Of a stretch of 9,939 bases of DNA, positions 1 through 5,855 are shown piece by piece. The translations under genes and the position numbers were made by a program. The notes below the pieces were generated by a model. It had not been told where the DNA came from and made no database searches. It saw nothing but the letters and a program-made list of their open reading frames with translations. The stretch comes from Candidatus Heimdallarchaeota archaeon (GTDB lineage: Archaea; Asgardarchaeota; Heimdallarchaeia; Heimdallarchaeales; Kariarchaeaceae): contig JAAFKL010000408.1 of assembly GCA_021399405.1 (NCBI GenBank), positions 1 to 9,939 of the forward strand, read 5' to 3'. The number at the start of each line of letters is the position of its first letter. The stretch's first letter is position 1.

Positions 1-28
1 CTCCGTCCCTCCAAGTTATCCCTCTTGT

Positions 29-295
29 TTAATGGGTTCCAACGACGCCTCGATTAATAATTTGGAATTTTGGTCCATATTTTTGAATTATTTCATCCAC
101 ACTAAGAATGTAGTCACTACTTACCATTGCAGCTCCACCTGCTTTGCAGATGGCAATGTCCTCAAGCGCAAGACCCAGTTTTTTTCCAATTTCTTGAACT
201 ACATTCTGAAATTTAACTGAACCAGGCGACTCAAATGGGATCTCTTCTTGATAGGTCCCCACAGTCGGAGTAAAATGAAGTATTTGAAGTGACAT
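29..295 (-). CDS. UFM1-like ubiquitin-fold modifier precursor
   Basis: An 88-residue protein starting at ATG (293-295). Its whole length resembles eukaryotic UFM1 as I recall it (85 residues in human). The order is a short beta-hairpin, a helix around residues 27-41, a strand near DIAIC (46-50), then SVDEIIQKYGPKFQIINRG and a Val85-Gly86 pair followed by Thr87-His88. In human UFM1 the equivalent end is Val82-Gly83 plus two residues that the UFSP proteases remove to expose the glycine used for conjugation. Aligned gap-free from that glycine, Lys72 falls on UFM1 Lys69, the reported poly-UFMylation lysine. UFM1 is a beta-grasp protein that is conjugated by UBA5, UFC1 and UFL1. None of these is inside the window, but only 28 bases lie beyond the stop. 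The protein could also be a sulfur-carrier or another ubiquitin-like family member, but the VG+2 tail and C-terminal similarity favour UFM1. Function is inferred. Confidence 0.8.
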   Translation of the reverse strand: MSLQILHFTPTVGTYQEEIPFESPGSVKFQNVVQEIGKKLGLALEDIAICKAGGAAMVSSDYILSVDEIIQKYGPKFQIINRGVVGTH

Positions 296-323
296 AAACT
301 TTCAATTTTATTACCCTGTGCTT

Positions 324-333
324 AGATTTTAAC
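324..333 (-). promoter_or_regulatory. Candidate TATA box for the UFM1-like gene
   Basis: On the minus strand the bases read GTTAAAATCT, centred about 34 nt upstream of the ATG at 295. This fits an archaeal promoter with a very short leader. No Shine-Dalgarno sequence is visible before the start. The match is imperfect and the surroundings are AT-rich. Confidence 0.3.
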
Positions 334-443
334 ATTTGCTCACATTCTTCGATTTTATGTTTGTTAAGATATGGGAATTCGGAAATAAGGTAATATCAAT
401 TTTCAATATATTGATTTTTTGTCAGATAACTTATTTGATTATT

Positions 444-473
444 AAAAAATCGTGATAAATTCAAGATTTGAAT
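444..473 (-). terminator. Hairpin followed by T6, probable terminator of the 4-TM gene
   Basis: Read on the minus strand, ATTCAA-ATC-TTGAAT (473-459) forms a 6-bp stem with a 3-base loop. A run of six T follows at 449-444, nine bases later. It begins 15 bases beyond the stop codon of the 4-TM gene at 488. Archaeal termination depends mainly on T-runs, so the T6 may matter more than the short A/T-rich stem. Confidence 0.45.
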
Positions 474-487
474 CCAAAAGTAAGTCC

Positions 488-1414
488 CTAATCTATTTTT
501 CCAGTCTTAGTATCTTCCATAGAATCAAATTTATTCACTAATTGATCGATCAGTGCGCTTATCTCTTCAGATTCTAATTGTGTGACTTCAATTTCTTGTT
601 CTGTAAGCAACTTTTTGCTTAAATATTGTTTAAGTGATTCACGCAAATCTTTAGTGAAAGGTTCTGAGGTGTTTACAAGATATTTTAAAAGAACTTTGTC
701 AGATTTTACATCAACACCATTTAATGAACAGAGTTGCCCAAACTTTCCTATATCCTCTCCCAATATTTCTTCAACCCTTTGATCGATATTATAGACAGTC
801 AGATCTCCGACAAATTTTTTCAGTTTTGGAACTCTAATTTTTACGTATTCTTTTGCCATAGTTTCTATTTGCTCTGAATTATTCAATTTCTTGTGGAAGT
901 TCGTTTGAGATCTTTTCTTTAAGACATATTGAATCCAGTAAAATAGCACTAAAAATGTAAGAACTGATATACTAATGTATAATCTATAACCTAGCTCAAA
1001 AAACCCAGCTGCATAATTTCTATCGTTATTAGGGTTCCTATTCCAATGTCTGAAATTCCAAAAAATCGTAGCATCAGGATTTAGTATAAGTGGAAACATA
1101 AGTATTGCTAAAGAGACTAAGATAAGAAAAGTTACAATAGGCTCTATTAATTTGTGAGTACTATTTTCATCTGAGAAGTAAAATATTTTAAAAAAGGCGA
1201 TAATGGATAACCCTCCGAATACAAAAATATACAATACTCTTAGGGTTTCAATTTCAGAGGAAAATTGATCACTGATCCTTGGTCTTCCCCAACCTACGTC
1301 GAGAAGCGATTGCTCAATGAAAAAATAAGCAATTTGTAAACTAAAGAAAAAAGTTCCTAGTACCACCCATTTATGGGAATTGAATCTATTATCTTCTGTG
1401 ATTCCTTCTTCCAT
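488..1414 (-). CDS. Four-TM membrane protein with C-terminal cytosolic helical domain
   Basis: A 308-residue protein that I do not recognise as a named family. Hydrophobic segments lie at about residues 15-34, 58-78, 89-110 and 142-164. They are followed by a positive stretch (KKRSQ...HKK, 166-176) and a charged, helix-rich region to the end, predicted to face the cytosol. Residues about 180-308 align along most of their length with the C-terminal domain of the next upstream protein (1477-1950). Shared positions include I/G-KF..L..L.G (222-233) and the LKxYL....L (261-270) segment. Both proteins also end with an acidic stretch followed by GK. The ATG at 1412-1414 is supported by a TATA box 26 nt upstream, so the gene probably has its own leaderless promoter although it lies 62 bases behind its paralogue. 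The role is unknown; a membrane sensor or scaffold is one guess. Confidence 0.8.
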   Translation of the reverse strand: MEEGITEDNRFNSHKWVVLGTFFFSLQIAYFFIEQSLLDVGWGRPRISDQFSSEIETLRVLYIFVFGGLSIIAFFKIFYFSDENSTHKLIEPIVTFLILVSLAILMFPLILNPDATIFWNFRHWNRNPNNDRNYAAGFFELGYRLYISISVLTFLVLFYWIQYVLKKRSQTNFHKKLNNSEQIETMAKEYVKIRVPKLKKFVGDLTVYNIDQRVEEILGEDIGKFGQLCSLNGVDVKSDKVLLKYLVNTSEPFTKDLRESLKQYLSKKLLTEQEIEVTQLESEEISALIDQLVNKFDSMEDTKTGKID

Positions 1415-1435
1415 TGAAAAATAATTAATTTCAAA

Positions 1436-1444
1436 GATTTATAG
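1436..1444 (-). promoter_or_regulatory. TATA box for the 4-TM gene (leaderless start)
   Basis: CTATAAATC on the minus strand, with its TATAAA core centred 26 nt upstream of the ATG at 1414. This is the clearest TATA box in the window. The spacing puts transcription initiation at or next to the start codon, and no ribosome-binding sequence lies between. Confidence 0.6.
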
Positions 1445-1476
1445 TTTTCTCATATGGTGGGGATTCTAGTGGAGTG

Positions 1477-1950
1477 TTATTCTTTACCAATGTTTGAGTT
1501 CTCCATCTCTTCATATTTAGAAAGTAAATTGTCGATCTCAAGTTGAATGTCGAATTCAGTAAAATCTTCTTCCAAGAGTTGTCCTCGCAAATACATTTTC
1601 AAAGTGTTATTTACGCTACTTATTATCTCTTTGTTTTCAGAATAACATATTTTAGCTAAGGTTTTATTATCTGGAGGATTAAGACCTTCCAATCTGAGAA
1701 GTTCTGAAAATTTCGCAATGTTTTCATCAATCAATTCTTTGATTTGGTTATCCAATTTTTCAATAGAATAAGTTTCAATTTGATTTATTGATTTCAAATG
1801 TTTTAGTTGTTTCGTTGTGTATTGTCTTAGTAACTCGTCAACCCTTTTGGATTTAACAAAGCGTTTATTTGGCTCTTGATCATTTTGATTTATTCCAATC
1901 GTAAAAATAATAATAAAAATTACTAAAAATGGAATCCAAATCAAGAGCAA
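1477..1950 (-). CDS. Membrane-anchored protein, paralogue of the 4-TM gene's cytosolic domain
   Basis: A 157-codon reading frame opening with TTG at 1948-1950. It has one hydrophobic segment (about residues 2-20) followed by a charged helical domain (about 36-157) that matches residues 180-308 of the 4-TM protein. For example, IAKFSELLRLEGL corresponds to IGKFGQLCSLNGV, and both have the later LKMYL/LKQYL segment. Directly upstream in the same frame is a TAA (1951-1953) and then a 34-residue TM micro-ORF. The TTG may be a true start by reinitiation, with a weak AGGGA about 10 bases before it. Alternatively, the two frames were one 2-TM protein broken by a nonsense change or sequence error. 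A second TTG two codons on (1942-1944) is another possible start. Function unknown. Confidence 0.6.
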   Translation of the reverse strand: MLLIWIPFLVIFIIIFTIGINQNDQEPNKRFVKSKRVDELLRQYTTKQLKHLKSINQIETYSIEKLDNQIKELIDENIAKFSELLRLEGLNPPDNKTLAKICYSENKEIISSVNNTLKMYLRGQLLEEDFTEFDIQLEIDNLLSKYEEMENSNIGKE

Positions 1951-2055
1951 TTAGTTTTTCCCTGAGAAAATTACATACAGTAGTAATATGAATCCTAAAA
2001 GAATAACACTTGTAATAGTCCAAACGTTTGAACTCCTCCTCATCCCTTGAGACAT
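1951..2055 (-). CDS. 34-residue single-TM micro-ORF, in frame with the downstream gene
   Basis: Starts at ATG 2053-2055 and stops at TAA 1951-1953. The product begins MSQGMRRSSN, has a hydrophobic helix at residues 12-30, and ends SGKN. The basic N-terminus before the helix suggests an N-in orientation. The next codon after the stop is the TTG that opens the 157-codon frame, in the same phase, and that frame also begins with a hydrophobic helix. Read together they would give a two-helix hairpin followed by the cytosolic domain, a sensible membrane topology. It is therefore either a genuine small membrane protein coupled to its neighbour or the severed N-terminus of a longer protein. An in-frame TAG at 2065-2067 marks the upstream limit. 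Confidence 0.45.
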   Translation of the reverse strand: MSQGMRRSSNVWTITSVILLGFILLLYVIFSGKN

Positions 2056-2226
2056 AAATATTTTCTAGTTTATTATTATTTAATTATTTTGGGCATTATT
2101 AAGATTTAGAAATACAATTTATAAATAAATATTCTAGACACCATATAATCAAATTATTATTATCTGACATAATTAGTCCCTTTAAACCCATTTTAAATTA
2201 TAGTTAATTTGAAATGATAAATACAT

Positions 2227-3585
2227 TCACAACTTCAGTTTATCAGTTAGAGTGGAAACTAAATCCTTTATCCAAGAAAGATCGATAACAGAACTAACAT
2301 CTCTCCATTGAGTTGTGCTTAGGTAGTACTCCCAACCACGCGGTATTGGTCCATCATCCAACCTCACTGGAATAATATGCCGTTTTTTGCTAAAAGCACG
2401 CTCTAGCTCTGTTGATACATGTCTTGAATTAACTGAATCCTTTGAAATCAAAATTAAAAATATCTTCGTTGTATCAATTGCATCTAGAATCTGGACGTTG
2501 TATTCCTCACCAACTTCAATACTACGAGTTGAAATCCAAGTCTTCATATTTGCATTATCTAGCCCCTGATAAACTCTCTCAGCAATATCAACATTTTTAG
2601 TCGAGAAACTGATAAACACGTCCGGATTTTTTACAACTTTAGATTTAATATTAGCAGTGGCACTGTAAGTGCTTATGGGTGCTACTTGACTAACTTCCTC
2701 CACAGGTTCACCCAAACTTTGTTTGATTGTATTTAACTCATCAGCTCGTCTTTGTATTATACTTTTCAATTTCAAACTTCTATCTTGATATTCCTCATTC
2801 GATACCTCTCCTACAGCCCATTGATCTTCAAGATCTTTTGCCATGTTTTTGTATCTCTTCAGGTCATCTTCCATATCATTCTTTTCTTTCATATTTTTTT
2901 GCAAATCATCTTTTTTGGATTCTAAGATTTTTTTGATTAAACGTTCATTTTCAGGGGGATATGCAATATCAAGAAGATTTGCGGCCACAAGTTCCAGACC
3001 ATAAATTCGGAATTCATCAGATAATTTCACCCTTAACATGGAAGTAAATCTTTCTCGATCTTGTTGGAAGAAATCTTTTAATGTTACACGTTTTACTACA
3101 TCTCTAAATGATGTCGAGACCAAGTTCCTAATGAGATCTTTCGCATCACTATCAGTAAAGCTTGATTTCCCAACAACAATTTTTGACACGAAAGCTTCTG
3201 GATCCTGAATACGAATACTCAAATCACCTGAACCTCCTATAGCAAAACCATCCGAGGTTTGAGGTGGAATTCCTCCTTTCCAAACAATTCCAAATTTTTG
3301 GATGATAATTCCTGGATTTACCCAAATTATCTCAGTCGCTGCATTTCGGGCTTCTTTCTCAATTTCATAGAACCCACCTGTAAGAACGCCTGCATTCTGG
3401 CCTGATTTGAAATATAAGGCTCGTTCATAGTCCCGAACCCCAATAAAATGTAGTTTCTTATAGTCATTTTTCTCCTTATTGGGGAAGCGATAAATCATTT
3501 CATTGAAATCTTCTTTCTCTTCCTTTTTTACCCATGTAATTGTCTTGTCATTAGATTTAAATTTGTCAGCTAATCTTTTTATCAT
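2227..3585 (-). CDS. SPFH/Band-7 - coiled coil - SHOCT-like - TIR domain fusion protein
   Basis: A 452-residue protein with four recognisable parts. Residues about 44-215 resemble the Band_7_1/SPFH group (virion-core/YdjI-like): a VRDYERALYFKSGQ opening, a GGFYEIE segment, a DLSIRIQDPEAFVSKIV strand and an EFRIYGLELV end. Residues about 212-250 are a charged coiled coil. Residues about 250-277 match a SHOCT-like motif (G-E-V-S-N-E-E-Y...L). Residues about 320-430 are a TIR_2-type domain with DVFISFSTKN (322-331), TWIS...I.VGE (349-360), FLILIS (376-381) and V390-S-T-E393-L-E-R-A. Glu393 sits where TIR NADases carry their catalytic glutamate. SPFH domains oligomerise at membranes; TIR domains usually need oligomerisation to cleave NAD+. 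A membrane-associated, oligomerisation-activated NADase or signal-making enzyme is inferred. The ATG is set by the SD GGGAGGAA with 6-base spacing. It is the second gene of an operon, 20 bases after the helical gene. Confidence 0.85.
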   Translation of the reverse strand: MIKRLADKFKSNDKTITWVKKEEKEDFNEMIYRFPNKEKNDYKKLHFIGVRDYERALYFKSGQNAGVLTGGFYEIEKEARNAATEIIWVNPGIIIQKFGIVWKGGIPPQTSDGFAIGGSGDLSIRIQDPEAFVSKIVVGKSSFTDSDAKDLIRNLVSTSFRDVVKRVTLKDFFQQDRERFTSMLRVKLSDEFRIYGLELVAANLLDIAYPPENERLIKKILESKKDDLQKNMKEKNDMEDDLKRYKNMAKDLEDQWAVGEVSNEEYQDRSLKLKSIIQRRADELNTIKQSLGEPVEEVSQVAPISTYSATANIKSKVVKNPDVFISFSTKNVDIAERVYQGLDNANMKTWISTRSIEVGEEYNVQILDAIDTTKIFLILISKDSVNSRHVSTELERAFSKKRHIIPVRLDDGPIPRGWEYYLSTTQWRDVSSVIDLSWIKDLVSTLTDKLKL

Positions 3586-3591
3586 TATTAG

Positions 3592-3599
3592 TTCCTCCC
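3592..3599 (-). promoter_or_regulatory. Strong Shine-Dalgarno for the SPFH-TIR gene
   Basis: GGGAGGAA on the minus strand, followed by CTAATA and then ATG. It lies within the 20-base gap after the helical gene's stop, fixes the start at 3585 and indicates translation from a shared transcript. Confidence 0.75.
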
Positions 3600-3605
3600 A
3601 TTTTC

Positions 3606-4511
3606 TTATTTTGTTATTGCAGCAAATTCTAGACTCATATTTTTATCCTCAGTTCTTAAAACAAATCTCTTGTCACTCGAAATTATAATCCTCACAGCTT
3701 TTTCCATATCATCATCTGATATTTTGGCTTTGGCGTTTTCTCTTTCAAGTCCATCTTTCAGATCGTCTAAATCACTACTTTTCAGATTCAAATTTTCAAT
3801 ATAATGCTTAATTTGGAATGCAAGATGTTGAATATATTCTACTTTTGTAAAGCTATCTGGTTTTGACAGAACAACACTTGCGAGCATGATTTCAGCTCGC
3901 TTTACAGATTCTTCCGTGAATTCACCAAAGATTTCTGAAAACACATGTTTTTTCTGTTGCAGGTCCATGACCGCTTTTTCTGAAGCTTCTGGAGTAATTG
4001 CTGCTTTATCAAGATGAGCCTTTATCTCTTCAATAACACTTACACTACTCCTCATTCGTTTATAATCAAATTGAATATCCTCTCCATCCTCGACTTTTTC
4101 AATAGTATTATTCATTAAGGATTGAAGGACTGATATCTCAAATACTAGAGAGAGGTTAAGAATTGTTATAGCCCTCAAAATAGTGGCGTCAGGAGTTATT
4201 TCTAGATATTTGTTTGATCCCGTTTTTTCAACGTCATATCGAACGATCGCAATTCGGGAACGTAATCGTTCTAATTTATCATAATATTCCATATTGTTAT
4301 TGTTCATAGCAGTTGAAACAATTGTCTGCAACTGATCTTCACTACGTTTTAATTCATTTTCCAAATTTAGCTTCAAATTGGAAAAGTATTGTGAACTGTC
4401 ACGTGAGAATGTTGGACGATTTCTGATCTTCTCTATTAAATTTGAAAGTGCTACTCCCCCAATTTGATCTAAGATCTTGAGTCCCAAATCAGCTGCTAAA
4501 CCTGCTATCAT
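3606..4511 (-). CDS. Unrecognised all-helical protein, operon partner of SPFH-TIR
   Basis: A 301-residue protein with no family I recognise. The first 27 residues (MIAGLAADLGLKILDQIGGV onward) form a small-residue-rich, amphipathic helix. The rest reads as consecutive helices with charged surfaces (e.g. LKLNLENELKRSEDQLQTI at 46-64, KLERLRSRIAIV at 79-90, DLDDLKDGLERENAK at 247-261). A hydrophobic stretch at about 111-132 (ILRAITILNLSLVFEIS onward) is interrupted by polar residues and is probably buried helix rather than a membrane span. The N-terminus is faintly reminiscent of HeLo-type helical-bundle executioner domains, but this is only an impression. The gene lies 20 bases upstream of the SPFH-TIR gene on the same strand and is the first gene of that operon, so a partner, regulator or effector role with SPFH-TIR is inferred. 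The start is ATG at 4509-4511 with a TATA-like box 33 nt upstream. Confidence 0.75.
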   Translation of the reverse strand: MIAGLAADLGLKILDQIGGVALSNLIEKIRNRPTFSRDSSQYFSNLKLNLENELKRSEDQLQTIVSTAMNNNNMEYYDKLERLRSRIAIVRYDVEKTGSNKYLEITPDATILRAITILNLSLVFEISVLQSLMNNTIEKVEDGEDIQFDYKRMRSSVSVIEEIKAHLDKAAITPEASEKAVMDLQQKKHVFSEIFGEFTEESVKRAEIMLASVVLSKPDSFTKVEYIQHLAFQIKHYIENLNLKSSDLDDLKDGLERENAKAKISDDDMEKAVRIIISSDKRFVLRTEDKNMSLEFAAITK

Positions 4512-4538
4512 TTTACAATTAATTTAATTCCATTGTGG

Positions 4539-4549
4539 CTATATTAATG
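4539..4549 (-). promoter_or_regulatory. Candidate TATA box for the helical/SPFH-TIR operon
   Basis: CATTAATATAG on the minus strand, core about 33 nt upstream of the ATG at 4511, giving a leader of only a few bases. It sits in the 154-base divergent gap shared with the plus-strand gene at 4666. That gene's own promoter is less clear (a weak CTAAATTG near 4635-4642). Confidence 0.4.
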
Positions 4550-4665
4550 TAAAAGGACATCAATAAAAATTCGGCACAAATGAATAATTTTTTTGGGAAG
4601 ATGAAGTGATATTTCAAGTGGAAGGGAAAATTTCCTAAATTGATGGATTTTTAATTCCGATATAA

Positions 4666-5757
4666 ATGGATAAAATTGGGAGTTTTAAGTTAGAGCCTAC
4701 ATTTCGTGAGAATGCAACCTTGTATGTGGGTTCTGAAGATGAAAAAAATTATTACAGTGGGGAAAGTGCAGTTTTAGTGTATCATTCTAATCCTGCAAAA
4801 AAATATAGTTTTGCCGTTGCAGTAGATGAAATTATCATTGATGTCAACAACCCATCTATATTAAAGGTCAACAAAAATCTAGTAGGACCACTAGTTGAAG
4901 CAGATAGTGTTAAAATAGTTCCATTTGGAATTCAAGATGCAGAAAAAGTTATTTTCTTACTTTCTGATAGTTTACGCGTCCCTGAAGGAGATTGGAGTGA
5001 TTTACTCAAAGATCAATTCAATGGTCAAGTAATTGATGAGGGCTCAGAATGTGTAATTACATACCCATCTTCTTTGAATCCGGTTATGACAAGCGCTGTT
5101 GTTGAGGCTACAATACCATCAGCACCAGCTCGTTTAACAAAAAATACTCGTGTTTTTGTTAAGAAACGAGATGAGATGTCATTGGCTGAATTTAATTTAA
5201 ATTCCCAAAAAAATAAGGCTCAACGTGTGGGTGAATATTTGGAACAGTTAAAAGAAGAGACATTTGGGCTAATTCGTGAAATTAAAAACGATAAAGCGAG
5301 AAGTGCCTCTGATAGATTTGATTTTAGGGCTGATCCTCAAAAAATTTGTGAAGGGGTCAAAGTAATATTCCAAGGCTGGAATAGTTTGAAATCTTCAGAA
5401 ACCCAATCTGAGGGTGGGTTTGTTGCTGGAATGGATTATGTTTTAAAATCACAGAATCAAGTATTAGCTCTAACAGAAGTAAAAGTATTCGCAAAAGGTG
5501 ATGAGGGTAAATTGGATATTATAACATACACTCAATCTACTTCTAATCCAAGAAATTATTTGGATGAATTAGAAAAGAATATACACTCCTTGACATTAGG
5601 TATTAGTACATCACCAAAAATTGTTACGGAGAACTGCCCCAATTGTGGGTCATCCTATGATCCAAGAGACGCTGATAGTGATGGAATAATAACTTGTGAG
5701 AGTTGTAGTACTGTTATCGGAAATGATTTACAATTTATGAAATATAGAATTCAATAG
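4666..5757 (+). CDS. Cdc48/UFD1 N-domain-like protein with C-terminal zinc ribbon
   Basis: A 363-residue soluble protein. Residues about 30-88 read like a double-psi beta-barrel of the Cdc48/VCP N-domain type: GESAVLVYHS, a central VDEIIIDVN strand, NLVGPLVEADSVKIVPF. Residues about 88-165 read like the second Cdc48 N-subdomain: DAEKVIFLLSD, FNGQVIDEGSECVITYP, VVEATIPSAP and a closing LTKNTRVFV. No Walker motifs or AAA domain follow. Residues about 175-215 are a charged helix and about 225-312 an unrecognised mixed region. Cys324-x2-Cys327 and Cys344-x2-Cys347 form a zinc ribbon (CPNC...CESC). In known systems such N-domains bind adaptors or ubiquitin-like proteins (Cdc48, UFD1), so a substrate-adaptor role is conceivable; this is inference from the fold pattern. 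The gene is transcribed away from the helical/SPFH-TIR operon. The ATG was chosen as the first in frame with the N-terminal domain; no SD is visible. Confidence 0.7.
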   Translation: MDKIGSFKLEPTFRENATLYVGSEDEKNYYSGESAVLVYHSNPAKKYSFAVAVDEIIIDVNNPSILKVNKNLVGPLVEADSVKIVPFGIQDAEKVIFLLSDSLRVPEGDWSDLLKDQFNGQVIDEGSECVITYPSSLNPVMTSAVVEATIPSAPARLTKNTRVFVKKRDEMSLAEFNLNSQKNKAQRVGEYLEQLKEETFGLIREIKNDKARSASDRFDFRADPQKICEGVKVIFQGWNSLKSSETQSEGGFVAGMDYVLKSQNQVLALTEVKVFAKGDEGKLDIITYTQSTSNPRNYLDELEKNIHSLTLGISTSPKIVTENCPNCGSSYDPRDADSDGIITCESCSTVIGNDLQFMKYRIQ

Positions 5758-5855
5758 TTTATTTTGAATTATTAACATAGCACTTTAAATAATTTATATT
5801 AGTATAACTGAAACCCAATATCATTTTAACTAAATCTCTCAGCATTTTCCATATG

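Noticed and set aside
1951..1953. Recoded stop (pyrrolysine or selenocysteine) between the two TM frames
   Set aside because: The codon is TAA, which is neither TAG nor TGA, and no recoding structure is visible.
2099..2170. 23-codon minus-strand ATG frame between the SPFH-TIR gene and the 34-residue TM ORF
   Set aside because: It is very short, in AT-rich spacer, without a convincing ribosome-binding site. It could be chance.
5758..5855. Shared bidirectional terminator in the convergent gap
   Set aside because: The gap is AT-rich but has no clear stem and no T-run longer than four bases on either strand.
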